Part shown: positions 43,881 to 51,944 of the stretch, in pieces | Position numbering within the stretch: the stretch's first letter is position 1 | Layout: each line of letters begins with the position of its first letter | Assembly: GCF_013387495.1 (NCBI RefSeq) | Contig: NZ_JABZEE010000054.1 | Span: 1 to 64,000 of the forward strand | Length of the DNA: 64,000 nucleotides | Source of the DNA: Streptomyces sp. PKU-EA00015 | Lineage (GTDB): Bacteria; Actinomycetota; Actinomycetes; Streptomycetales; Streptomycetaceae | Direction of reading: 5' to 3' | Translations under genes and position numbers: made by a program | Notes under the pieces: generated by a model | What the model was told of the DNA's origin: nothing | Databases searched by the model: none | What the model saw: the letters and a program-made list of their open reading frames with translations, nothing else

Positions 43881-44909
43881 TCAGCCGAAGAAGACGCCGA
43901 CCTCCTCGTAGAGGGCCGGGTCGACCGTCTTGAGCTTGGCGGTCGCCTCGGCGATCGGCACCCGCACGATGTCGGTGCCGCGCAGCGCGACCATCTTTCC
44001 GTAGTCGCCGTCCCGCACCGCGTCGATGGCGTGCAGCCCGAACCGGGTGGCGAGCCAGCGGTCGAAGGCGCTCGGCGTGCCGCCGCGCTGGACGTGGCCG
44101 AGGACCGTGGTGCGGGCCTCCTTGCCCGTACGGCGCTCGATCTCCTTCGCCAGCCACTCCCCCACACCGGAGAGCCGGACGTGGCCGAAGGAGTCGAGGG
44201 AGCCGTCCTTGAGGACCGCGTCGCCGTCCTTGGGCATGGCTCCCTCGGCGACGACCACGATGGGGGCGTAGCTGGCCCGGAAGCGCGAGGTGACCCAGGC
44301 GCAGACCTGGTCGACGTCGAAGCGCTGCTCGGGGATGAGGATGACGTTCGCCCCGCCCGCGAGACCGGAGTGCAGGGCGATCCAGCCTGCGTGCCGTCCC
44401 ATCACCTCGACCACCAGGACGCGCATGTGGGACTCGGCCGTGGTGTGCAGCCGGTCGATGGCCTCGGTGGCGATGCCGACGGCCGTGTCGAACCCGAAGG
44501 TGTAGTCGGTGGCGGACAGGTCGTTGTCGATGGTCTTGGGCACGCCGACGCACTTGACGCCGTACTCCTCGTACAGCCGGGCCGCGACGCCGAGCGTGTC
44601 CTCGCCGCCGATCGCGACGAGCGCGTCGACCTCCTGCTTGGCGAGGTTCTCCTTGATGCGGCGGATGCCGGTCTCTTCCTTGAGCGGGTTGGTGCGCGAA
44701 GAGCCGAGGATGGTGCCGCCGCGGGGCAGGATGCCCCGGACGGAGGGGATGTCGAGCGGGACGTGGTCGCCGTCGAGCGGTCCGCGCCAGCCGTCGCGGT
44801 AGCCGACGAACTCGTACGCGTACTCCTGGACGCCCTTGCGGACGAGGCCGCGGATGACCGCGTTGAGGCCGGGGCAGTCGCCGCCCCCGGTCAGTACTCC
44901 GACACGCAT
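43881..44909 (-). CDS. pfkA: 6-phosphofructokinase, PPi-type specificity residues
   Basis: Phosphorylates fructose 6-phosphate. The 342-residue protein begins MRVGVLTGGGDCPGLNAVIRG and has PKTIDNDLSATDYTFGFDTA, MGRHAGWIALHSGLAGGAN and LGHVQRGGTPSAFDRWLATRFG. At the donor-binding position it reads GGEDT with Asp104, and Lys125 precedes TIDND. In this family Gly at 104 allows ATP, while Asp104 with the Lys is the pyrophosphate-dependent signature. The donor is therefore uncertain. ATG at 44909 has GAAGGGAAG upstream. Confidence 0.92.
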   Translation of the reverse strand: MRVGVLTGGGDCPGLNAVIRGLVRKGVQEYAYEFVGYRDGWRGPLDGDHVPLDIPSVRGILPRGGTILGSSRTNPLKEETGIRRIKENLAKQEVDALVAIGGEDTLGVAARLYEEYGVKCVGVPKTIDNDLSATDYTFGFDTAVGIATEAIDRLHTTAESHMRVLVVEVMGRHAGWIALHSGLAGGANVILIPEQRFDVDQVCAWVTSRFRASYAPIVVVAEGAMPKDGDAVLKDGSLDSFGHVRLSGVGEWLAKEIERRTGKEARTTVLGHVQRGGTPSAFDRWLATRFGLHAIDAVRDGDYGKMVALRGTDIVRVPIAEATAKLKTVDPALYEEVGVFFG

Positions 44910-45065
44910 GGAACTTCCCTTCGCCTGGGATGGGACCTAGGACCGTCACGCTAATGGTGATCCAGGTCACTCAGGGATGGGGCGAACGGTCAATTCCTCT
45001 GCTTCTCGGGGAGGTTGAGGGCGGGCATTCACTCGTACGGGTAGCACGGCGGGGCTGACGGTGAC

Positions 45066-45740
45066 TCAGGCGTCGTCGAGACCGGCCTCGATCGCGTACC
45101 GCACGAGCTCCACGCGGTTGTGCAGCTGCAGCTTGCCGAGGGTGTTCTGCACGTGGTTCTGCACGGTGCGGTGCGAGATGACGAGGCGTTCGGCGATCTG
45201 CTTGTACGACAGCCCCTTGGCGACCAGCCTGAGCACCTCGGTCTCCCGGTCGGTCAGCTGCGGGGCCTTCGGGGCGTCGGCGCCCGGTGAGGGGGCGGGG
45301 TCGGAGGCGAGGCGGCGGTACTCGCCGAGGACGAGACCGGCGAGGCCCGGTGTGAAGACGGGGTCGCCCGCGGCGGTGCGGCCCACGGCGTCCGTCAGCT
45401 CCTCGGTGCTCGCCGACTTCAGCAGGTAGCCGGTGGCACCGGACTTGACCGCCTCGAGGACGTCGGCGTGCTCTCCGCTCGCGGACAGCACCAGCACCCG
45501 CAGCCCGGGCAGGGCCGCGACGAGCTCCTTGCACACCTGGACGCCGGGCAGCTCGGGCAGGTTGAGGTCGAGGACGAGGACGTCGGGAGCGGCTGCCTTG
45601 GCGCGGCGCACGGCCTGCGCGCCGTCCCCGGCCGTGGCGACCACGTCGAACCCGGCCGCCGCCAGATCGCGCGCGACCGCGTCCCGCCACATCGGATGGT
45701 CGTCGACGACCATCACCTTGATCGGCTGTTCTCCGGTCAT
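45066..45740 (-). CDS. LuxR-family response regulator
   Basis: A 224-residue NarL-type regulator. The receiver domain (KVMVVDDHPMWRDAVAR, phospho-acceptor Asp in DVLVLDLNLPELPG, Lys in GYLLKSAS) occupies about 1-122. The C-terminal LuxR helix-turn-helix is LTDRETEVLRLVAKGLSYKQIAERLVISHRTVQNHVQNTLGKL. ATG overlaps the stop of the upstream sensor kinase (ATGA), so the pair is translationally coupled. Target genes are unknown. Confidence 0.94.
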   Translation of the reverse strand: MTGEQPIKVMVVDDHPMWRDAVARDLAAAGFDVVATAGDGAQAVRRAKAAAPDVLVLDLNLPELPGVQVCKELVAALPGLRVLVLSASGEHADVLEAVKSGATGYLLKSASTEELTDAVGRTAAGDPVFTPGLAGLVLGEYRRLASDPAPSPGADAPKAPQLTDRETEVLRLVAKGLSYKQIAERLVISHRTVQNHVQNTLGKLQLHNRVELVRYAIEAGLDDA

Positions 45741-46990
45741 TTCTCCGCCTTCCCCCGTGGGACTCTCAACTCGACTTCCGTGCCCTGCCCCGGGACCGAG
45801 ACCAGCTCGGCCGTGCCGCCCAGGTCCCGCAGCCGGCCGCGGATGGACAGGGCCACTCCCATCCGCCCCTCCCCCTCGGCCTGCGCGAGCCTGCCCTCCG
45901 GGATGCCGGGGCCGTCGTCCCGGACCGTGACGATGACCTCGTCCGGCCAGTCCTCGACCAGGATCCACGCCTGGGCGTCCGCGCCGGCGTGCCGGCGCAC
46001 ATTGTCCAGAGCTGCGCCGGCGGCGGCCGCGACCTCCGCCGCCGCACGGGCGGGAAGGAGCACCGGGGCGCCCGGCTCCGAGAGCGTCACGCGCGAGCTC
46101 ACGAAGGAAGCGAGCAGCGTCCGCACGTCGCACGGCTCGTCCGGGTCCTCGGGGAGGCGGCCGGCCAGGGCGGTGCGGGCGCCGCCACCGGCCGGCGCCG
46201 CGTCGTCCGCGGCACCGGCGCTGCCCTTCGACGGGACACCGTCCGCCACGGAACGCGGCGGCGGGAGCAGCCCGCCCGCGACCAGGCTGCGCAGGGCGAC
46301 CTCCTGCTCGCCCGCCATCCGGCCCAGCTCGGCGGCCTCGCCGCCGAGCGCGGTGCCGCGCCGCTGCACCATCGCCAGCACCTGGAGCACGCTGTCATGG
46401 ATGTCGCGTGCCAGCCGCTCGCGCTCGCGGGTCGCGGCCTCGATCTCCAGGGCGCGGGCGAGGGTGCGCTCGGAGGCGCGGGCGACCTCGACGACGTAGC
46501 CGATGGCGATGGAGGCGACCCAGACGAGCAGCACGTTGTGGAAGGTGTCCCGGCTGGGCTGGCCGCGCTCGATGATGTTGGCCACGGCGACCAGCGAGGA
46601 GGCGAAACCGGCCCAGCGCCAGCCGCCCTTGATGGCGAAGGCGAGCACGGAGCCCGCCGTCCATATCGACGGCAGCGTGGGGCCGTCCTGCGTCTGCGCC
46701 TGGGCGTCGGCCAGCGGGGTGAGCAGGATGCCGGTCAGCGCGACGGTGAGATCCGCGATCAGGAATCCACGCGTGCAGCGCGCCGCGTTCGACACCTTGG
46801 GCAGCGTGGCGAGGGTCCAGACGACCATCACGGCGAGGAAGCCGACCGCGACGGCGGGGCGCTCGAACTTGTCCGGCCGGAACACGAACAGCAGCACCGC
46901 GTAGACCATCGTCAGGACGCGGTAGCCGGCCAGCGCACGCCACAGCGGCAGCTCGACCGACATCCGTACGACGCGCTCGCGCCTGGCCAT
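45737..46990 (-). CDS. Membrane sensor histidine kinase (HisKA_3 type)
   Basis: A 417-residue kinase with an N-terminal membrane part of about five helices (residues 20-170) and no large outer domain. The dimerisation helix contains the phospho-acceptor His in ERERLARDIHDSVLQVLAMVQRR (near residue 200). The ATPase domain has NVRRHAG (N box) and VRDDGPGIPEGRL (G1). A low-complexity Ala/Gly/Pro insert of about 45 residues separates the two. The signal is unknown. ATG at 46990 has GGGGGAG upstream; it lies 32 bases from the acyltransferase gene. Confidence 0.92.
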   Translation of the reverse strand: MARRERVVRMSVELPLWRALAGYRVLTMVYAVLLFVFRPDKFERPAVAVGFLAVMVVWTLATLPKVSNAARCTRGFLIADLTVALTGILLTPLADAQAQTQDGPTLPSIWTAGSVLAFAIKGGWRWAGFASSLVAVANIIERGQPSRDTFHNVLLVWVASIAIGYVVEVARASERTLARALEIEAATRERERLARDIHDSVLQVLAMVQRRGTALGGEAAELGRMAGEQEVALRSLVAGGLLPPPRSVADGVPSKGSAGAADDAAPAGGGARTALAGRLPEDPDEPCDVRTLLASFVSSRVTLSEPGAPVLLPARAAAEVAAAAGAALDNVRRHAGADAQAWILVEDWPDEVIVTVRDDGPGIPEGRLAQAEGEGRMGVALSIRGRLRDLGGTAELVSVPGQGTEVELRVPRGKAEK

Positions 46991-47022
46991 CTCCCCCACC
47001 CCTGAAGCCGTGTACCGGTCGG

Positions 47023-47775
47023 CTAGGCCGCCGGACGCTGCGCCTTCTTCGCCTTCTCCGCCTCGGCCCTGGCGGCCTTCTCTGCCTTCTCCGCGTCGGC
47101 GATCTGCCGCTTGGCGGCCGCCGCGTAGATGTCGACGTACTCCTGGCCGGACAGCTTCATGATCTCGTACATGACCTCGTCGGTCACCGAGCGCAGGATG
47201 AAGCGGTCGCCCTCCATGCCGTAATACCGGCTGAAGTCCAGCGGCCTGCCGATCCGGATGCCCGGGCGCATCAGCTTGGGGACGATCTTGCCGGGCGGCT
47301 GGATCTTCTCCGTGTCGATCATCGCGACGGGGATCACGGGCGCGCCGGTCGCCAGCGCCACGCGCGCGAGCCCGCCCGGCTTGCCGCGGTAGAGCCGGCC
47401 GTCCGGGGAGCGGGTGCCCTCCGGGTAGATGCCGAACAGACCGCCGGACTCGATGACGTCGATCCCGGCCTTGATCGCCGCCTCGCCCGCGCCGCGGGCG
47501 CCGGAGCGGTCGACGGGGAGCTGGCCCACGCCCTTGAAGAAGGCGGCGGTCAGCCTGCCCTTGACGCCGGGGGAGGTGAAGTACTCCGCCTTGGCGATGA
47601 AGGTGACCTTGCGGTCGAGCACGGCGGGGAGGAAGAACGAGTCCGAGAAGGACAGGTGGTTGCTCGCGAGGATCGCGGGGCCCTCGGCCGGAATGTTCTC
47701 CAGGCCCTCCACCCAGGGCCTGAAGGCGAGCTTCAGCGATCCCCCGATGGAGAACTTCATGGCACCGTAGATCAA
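47023..47775 (-). CDS. PlsC-type 1-acyl-glycerol-3-phosphate acyltransferase family protein
   Basis: A 250-residue peripheral acyltransferase. Motif I NHLSFSDS (Asn-His-x4-Asp), motif III IYPEGTRSPDGRLYRGKPG and motif IV VIPVAMI are present, so it probably acylates lysophosphatidate or a related lipid. The C terminus is a Lys/Ala/Glu-rich helix of about 35 residues. The start is a TTG at 47775 with GGGAGGA upstream; an ATG at 47760 is the alternative. A TAAGGT hexamer at 47806-47811 (minus strand) may be its -10. It may be transcribed with the downstream kinase and regulator. Confidence 0.9.
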   Translation of the reverse strand: MIYGAMKFSIGGSLKLAFRPWVEGLENIPAEGPAILASNHLSFSDSFFLPAVLDRKVTFIAKAEYFTSPGVKGRLTAAFFKGVGQLPVDRSGARGAGEAAIKAGIDVIESGGLFGIYPEGTRSPDGRLYRGKPGGLARVALATGAPVIPVAMIDTEKIQPPGKIVPKLMRPGIRIGRPLDFSRYYGMEGDRFILRSVTDEVMYEIMKLSGQEYVDIYAAAAKRQIADAEKAEKAARAEAEKAKKAQRPAA

Positions 47776-47966
47776 CTCGAAATCCTCCCGTGTGTTCTCG
47801 AACAGACCTTAACCCCTGGTGACCTCCCGTCCCCCGTTCCGGTGCCGCTCGCGCGGTGACGGCCCTGGTCGGTGTCGGTCCGGTCGCGTACCGTGAAGTA
47901 CACCTGCGGGCCTCACACGCGCCCCTCGTCCAACTCACGTGCACACCTCACGAACAGGAGACCCCG

Positions 47967-48773
47967 GTGCCGGTCCTTCCTGGAGCCGAGCCTTTCCGCC
48001 ATGAAGGCGGCGAGGTCGGCGTCCTTCTCTGTCATGGATTCACCGGTTGCCCGCAGTCGCTGCGCCCCTGGGCCGAGTACCTGGCGGAGCGCGGACTCAC
48101 GGTGTCCCTGCCGCTGCTGCCGGGACACGGCACACGCTGGCAGGACATGCAGGTGACCGGCTGGCAGGACTGGTACGCGGAGGTGGACCGCGAGCTGCGC
48201 TCCCTGCTGGAGCGGTGCGGCCGCGTCTTCGTCTTCGGCCTCTCCATGGGCGGCGCGCTCACCCTGCGCCTGGCCGCCAAGCACGGGGACGCGGTCCGCG
48301 GCATCGCGCTTGTGAACCCGGCGAACAAGGTGCACGGCGCGATGGCGTCGCTGCTGCCCGTGGTGCGCCACCTCGTGCCGTCCACGAAGGGCCTGACCAG
48401 CGACATCGCCAAGCCGGGCGTGCAGGAGCTGGGGTACGACCGGGTGCCGATGCACGCCGCGCACTCGGTGCGGCAGTTCTTCCGGCTCGTGGACGGCGAG
48501 CTGCCGCAGGTCACCCAGCCGATGCTGCTGATGCACAGCCCCGACGACCATGTGGTTCCGGCCGCGGACTCGGCGCGGATCCTCAGCCGCGTCTCCTCGA
48601 CGGACGTCACGGAGATCCTGCTGGAACAGAGCTACCACGTGGCGACGTTGGACCATGACGCGGAGCGGATCTTCGAGGAGAGTTACGCGTTCATCGGCCG
48701 GCTCGCTCCGGAGGCCGGGACCACGGGGTCCCCCGCGACGGAGTCCCTGGGAGGGAGCACGACCGGTGGCTGA
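47967..48773 (+). CDS. Alpha/beta-hydrolase, carboxylesterase/lipase family
   Basis: A 268-residue soluble esterase of the serine aminopeptidase/monoglyceride lipase group. The oxyanion region is LLCHGFTGCPQSLRPWAEYL, the nucleophile Ser is in FGLSMGGALTL (near residue 95), the Asp in MHSPDDHVVP (near 205) and the His in SYHVATLDHD (near 233), so the triad is complete. GTG at 47967 has CAGGAG seven bases upstream. The frame overlaps the next gene by 8 bases. Substrate is unknown; lipid turnover next to the acyltransferase gene is possible. Confidence 0.88.
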   Translation: MPVLPGAEPFRHEGGEVGVLLCHGFTGCPQSLRPWAEYLAERGLTVSLPLLPGHGTRWQDMQVTGWQDWYAEVDRELRSLLERCGRVFVFGLSMGGALTLRLAAKHGDAVRGIALVNPANKVHGAMASLLPVVRHLVPSTKGLTSDIAKPGVQELGYDRVPMHAAHSVRQFFRLVDGELPQVTQPMLLMHSPDDHVVPAADSARILSRVSSTDVTEILLEQSYHVATLDHDAERIFEESYAFIGRLAPEAGTTGSPATESLGGSTTGG

Positions 48774-49329
48774 GCAGCACGATGCGGACCGCGAGCCGCA
48801 GCCGATAGACGAGGAGGCCGCGTGGGCGGCCATCGTCGCGGGGTACGGCGAGGAGCCGGCGGACCCGCCGGGCGCCAAGCCCTTCAAGTCCGTCGAGGAT
48901 CTGGCGGGCCTGGAGAGCGGGGTGAACGAGTCGCCGTCGTCACGGCCCCCGGAGGACCCTGCCGACGACAAGCCCGCGCTGGGCAGCTCGGTCACGTTCG
49001 CGCCGGGGGTCGGGGGCGGCGGCCCCCGCGACTACCAGGCCGCCGAGCCGAGCGACGACGACTTCGACGAGAGCGACGAAGGCCACTTCGTCCCGCCGGA
49101 GCCGCCGCCGCTTCCGGAGGCGGACGTCACGGCGAAGTTCGCGTGGCTGGCGGTGGTGGGCGGCCCGGTGCTGATGCTCGTCGCGGTCCTGCTGCAGTGG
49201 GACATGACGTGGTGGCTGACGACGCTGTGCATCGGAGGCTTTCTGGGCGGGTTCGCGACGCTGGTGGCGCGGATGTCGTCGGGCGACGACGACGACCAGG
49301 ACGACCCGGGGCGGGGCGCGGTGGTGTGA
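48766..49329 (+). CDS. Membrane protein of unknown function with acidic N-terminal region
   Basis: A 187-residue protein: residues 1-115 are hydrophilic, acidic and Pro-rich (EEPADPPGAKPFKSVEDLAGLE; SDDDFDESDEGHFVPPEPPPLP), then two helices (about 122-142 and 147-165) and a short acidic tail. This pattern is common in Streptomyces gene pairs with the preceding esterase. GTG at 48766 overlaps the esterase frame by 8 bases. No catalytic motif is visible. Confidence 0.75.
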   Translation: MAEQHDADREPQPIDEEAAWAAIVAGYGEEPADPPGAKPFKSVEDLAGLESGVNESPSSRPPEDPADDKPALGSSVTFAPGVGGGGPRDYQAAEPSDDDFDESDEGHFVPPEPPPLPEADVTAKFAWLAVVGGPVLMLVAVLLQWDMTWWLTTLCIGGFLGGFATLVARMSSGDDDDQDDPGRGAVV

Positions 49330-49488
49330 CGGGGGGCGTTGTGGCCTGGCGGCCGCGCGGTACCCCGTCCCGTAACGGGCTCCGCCCGGACCCGGTACCG
49401 CGCTGCGCGCGGTGAGGCGCTCGGAGGCCCGGGGCTCGGCCCGGCGGCCGTGGGCCTGGGCGGGTGCGCGGCGCCTGCGGCGGGCTTG

Positions 49489-49548
49489 TTCCCCACCCCG
49501 CCCTCCCCCTACGGCCTGGCGGCCGTAGGGGGAGGGCGGGGTGGGGAA
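49489..49548. repeat. Perfect 60-bp palindromic hairpin (28-bp stem)
   Basis: Arms 49489-49516 and 49521-49548 are exact reverse complements around TGGC. The centre ACGGCC-TGGC-GGCCGT recurs elsewhere in intergenic DNA of the window. It lies between convergent genes and can terminate both. The surrounding 49330-49594 has no gene; another GGCCTGGCGGCC core is near 49343. Confidence 0.93.
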
Positions 49549-49594
49549 ACGGCCGCAGGCAGCACGCGCACGCCAGGGCACCGCACCCTGGGAC

Positions 49595-50356
49595 CTACGA
49601 CGCCGGCACCCGCAGGGCCGCCAGGACCGGGAGGTGGTCCGAGGCCGCTCGGAGGTCCGGGTCCGTCACGCCGGGAAGGCCCCGGGGGACGCCGCAGCCC
49701 AGCACCTCCACCCCCCGCGTCGCGAAGATCGCGTCGATCCGCTGGTGCGGATCCGCCGGCGTCGAGGTGTGTTCGTCGCCCCAGGGGCGCACCGCCCAGC
49801 AGTCCTGCAGCGAGCCGGCGAGGCGGCCGAAGCTCCGGCCGCCGGGGCTTTCGTTGATGTCGCCCGCGGCGACCGCGTGCGGCGTGCCCATCGCGGCCAG
49901 CCGATCCAGCAGCATCCCCGCCTGGGCGTAGCGCTCGTCCGTCTGCAGGCTCAGATGGCAGCTGACCACCCCCAGCCGGGCCCCCGCGAACCGGACGACC
50001 GCCGTGGCGAAGCCGCGCCGGTGCAGGCCCGGGGTCAGCGGCAGCAGGACGTCCTCGGTGCGTTCCACGGTCGCCCGCAGCGAGCACAGCAGCAGCGGCC
50101 CGGCGGCCGTCGCGCCACCGGACAGCATCACCAGATCCGTCCTGGCGGCGAGCCGCGCCGCGTGCTTGCGCCAGCGGAAGAAGCGCGGGGCCTCCTGGAC
50201 GAGGACGAGGTCCGGCTCGCAGGCCCGGATGACCCGGGCCAGTGCCTCCTCGTCGTCGCGCATCGACCGGATGTTGTAGCTCAGCACCCGGATCACGGCC
50301 GAACCGTCCGGTTCGGTACGGGAGTTGGGAAGGGCGGGCAGCATGCTGATGGCCAT
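49595..50356 (-). CDS. Endonuclease/exonuclease/phosphatase family protein
   Basis: A 253-residue EEP-fold hydrolase: VLSYNIRSMRDDEEAL (Asn), DLVLVQEAPRFFRWR (metal-binding Glu), VSCHLSL (His), AAGDINESPGGRSFG (Asp/Asn pair) and a C-terminal SDHLPVLA (Asp-His). All catalytic positions are intact. There is no signal peptide, so it is cytoplasmic; the substrate (nucleic acid or phosphoester) is unknown. ATG at 50356 is preceded by TATCTT with 7 bases between and no ribosome site. Confidence 0.88.
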   Translation of the reverse strand: MAISMLPALPNSRTEPDGSAVIRVLSYNIRSMRDDEEALARVIRACEPDLVLVQEAPRFFRWRKHAARLAARTDLVMLSGGATAAGPLLLCSLRATVERTEDVLLPLTPGLHRRGFATAVVRFAGARLGVVSCHLSLQTDERYAQAGMLLDRLAAMGTPHAVAAGDINESPGGRSFGRLAGSLQDCWAVRPWGDEHTSTPADPHQRIDAIFATRGVEVLGCGVPRGLPGVTDPDLRAASDHLPVLAALRVPAS

Positions 50357-50363
50357 GTGGCTC

Positions 50364-50369
50364 AAGATA
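50364..50369 (-). promoter_or_regulatory. -10 element TATCTT of the EEP-family gene (leaderless)
   Basis: On the minus strand TATCTT, then GAGCCAC, then ATG. Confidence 0.5.
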
Positions 50370-50424
50370 CGACGGTGCCCGCCGCAATCCCACGAGGACG
50401 CGACGGGCACATGGCCGTACGGGC

Positions 50425-51366
50425 TCAGCCCTGGCGGGCCAGGTCGGCCGCGCCCACCAGGCCCGCCTTGCCGCCCAGTTGGGCGGCGAGGACCTGGGCG
50501 TGCGGACGCCACTGGCCGCCGATGAGCCAGCGGCGGAAGGACTTGCGGATCGGGTCGAGCACCAGGTCGCCCTCGTCCGACACACCGCCGCCGACGATGA
50601 AGGCCGACGGGTCGAACAGCGAGGCCAGGTCGGCCAGACCCGCGCCCGCCCAGCGCGCCAGCTCACGGAAGGAGTCGACGGCGACCGGGCAGCCCTGCCG
50701 CGCGGCCTGGCTGATGTGCTTGCCCTCGATGCCCGCGATCGTGCCGTCGCCGAGACCGAGCAGGACGGTCGCGTTCTCCGGGGTGGCATTGGCGCGCTGC
50801 TTCGCGTAGCGCACGAGGGCGCGGCCCGACGCGTACTGCTCCCAGCAGCCCTGGCTGCCGCAGCCGCACAGCAGACCGTCGGGGACGACGCGGATGTGGC
50901 CGAACTCCGCGGCGACGCCGAAGCGCCCGCGGCGCAGCTTGTTGCCGATGATGATGCCGCCGCCGAGGCCGGTGCCGAGGGTGATGCAGATGACGTCCTC
51001 GTGGCCCTGGCCGGCGCCGAAGCGGTACTCGCCCCAGGCCGCCGCGTTGGCGTCGTTCTCGACGACGACGGGGAGGCCGACGCGCTGTTCGACCTTGTCC
51101 TTCAGCGGTTCGTGGCGCCAGTCGATGTTGGGCGCGAACAGGACGGTGGCGCGCTTGTCGTCGACGTATCCGGCCGCACCGATGCCGACGGCCTCGATGT
51201 CGTGCCCCTGGCCGGCTCCCGCGACGGCCGCGCAGATCGCGTCCACGATGCCCTCGGGAGTCGACGGGGTGGGCACGGTGTGCGTCTCGAGAATGGCGCC
51301 CTCTTCGTCGACCACGCCCGCCGCGATCTTCGTGCCGCCGATGTCGACGCCGATGGTGAGTCCCAT
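50425..51366 (-). CDS. glkA: ROK-family glucokinase
   Basis: ATP-dependent glucose kinase of 313 residues, in Streptomyces also the central agent of glucose repression. N-terminal GVDIGGTKIAAGVVDEEG binds phosphate; VVVENDANAAAWGEYRFGAG holds the catalytic Asp; LGTGLGGGIIIGN and the zinc motif GHIRVVPDGLLCGCGSQGCWEQYASG (His and three Cys) are ROK hallmarks. ATG at 51366 has GAGGGA only 4 bases upstream. TTGGCC and AATACT, 17 bases apart, form a likely promoter about 45 bases before the start. Confidence 0.95.
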   Translation of the reverse strand: MGLTIGVDIGGTKIAAGVVDEEGAILETHTVPTPSTPEGIVDAICAAVAGAGQGHDIEAVGIGAAGYVDDKRATVLFAPNIDWRHEPLKDKVEQRVGLPVVVENDANAAAWGEYRFGAGQGHEDVICITLGTGLGGGIIIGNKLRRGRFGVAAEFGHIRVVPDGLLCGCGSQGCWEQYASGRALVRYAKQRANATPENATVLLGLGDGTIAGIEGKHISQAARQGCPVAVDSFRELARWAGAGLADLASLFDPSAFIVGGGVSDEGDLVLDPIRKSFRRWLIGGQWRPHAQVLAAQLGGKAGLVGAADLARQG

Positions 51367-51431
51367 GTGTCCCTCAGTATTCGGTCGAGCCCCGCTACGG
51401 CCAACCGTACCCGAGGGCGGGCACACGCTGG

Positions 51432-51878
51432 TCAGTCCAGGTCGATGTGCTCGCTCGGCCCGGGCCCGTCGTCGCGCGGGTCGTCGGTGTCCTTGGCGGT
51501 GTGGGAGCGCTGGGTCCAGCGGCGCTCCTGGTTCTCCACGGCGGAGCGGTAGGCGGCAAGGAGCTCGCCCCCGGCGGCCGCGAGATGGTCGAAGACCTGC
51601 GGGTTTCGCTCGATGACGGGCTCGACGGCGGCCTTCGCCTGGTTCACGAACTGCTGCACGGCGTTCTGTGCGGCCATGCCGGGCAGCGACGTCTGGAAGG
51701 CGGTGACCTTGTCGGCGACGACGTCGAAGAGTTTGCGGAGTTCCTCGGCCGCGGAACCGGGCGGCGCCCCGTACTGCGCGCTGCGACGGGCCTGCTCGGC
51801 CTTGAGGTCCTCCTCGCACGCCGTTGCCCAGGCGTCTGCGTCGGCGTCGGTCTGGGGACGCTCGGTGGCATCGCTCAT
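51432..51878 (-). CDS. DUF5304 family protein
   Basis: A 148-residue, helical, acidic soluble protein of unknown function, matching the actinobacterial DUF5304 family (SAAEELRKLFDVVADKVTAFQTSLPGMAAQNAVQQFVNQAKAAVEPVIERNPQVFDHLAAAGGELLAAYRSAV). N- and C-terminal ends are disordered. ATG at 51878 has CAGGAG upstream. It lies 66 bases before glkA and after the ArsA-like gene on the same strand. Confidence 0.8.
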   Translation of the reverse strand: MSDATERPQTDADADAWATACEEDLKAEQARRSAQYGAPPGSAAEELRKLFDVVADKVTAFQTSLPGMAAQNAVQQFVNQAKAAVEPVIERNPQVFDHLAAAGGELLAAYRSAVENQERRWTQRSHTAKDTDDPRDDGPGPSEHIDLD

Positions 51879-51944
51879 GGCGTACTCCTGCGGCAGGGCT
51901 GAGGGGTTCGTGTACTCGACGTTACCCGAACGGCGGTACCGCGT

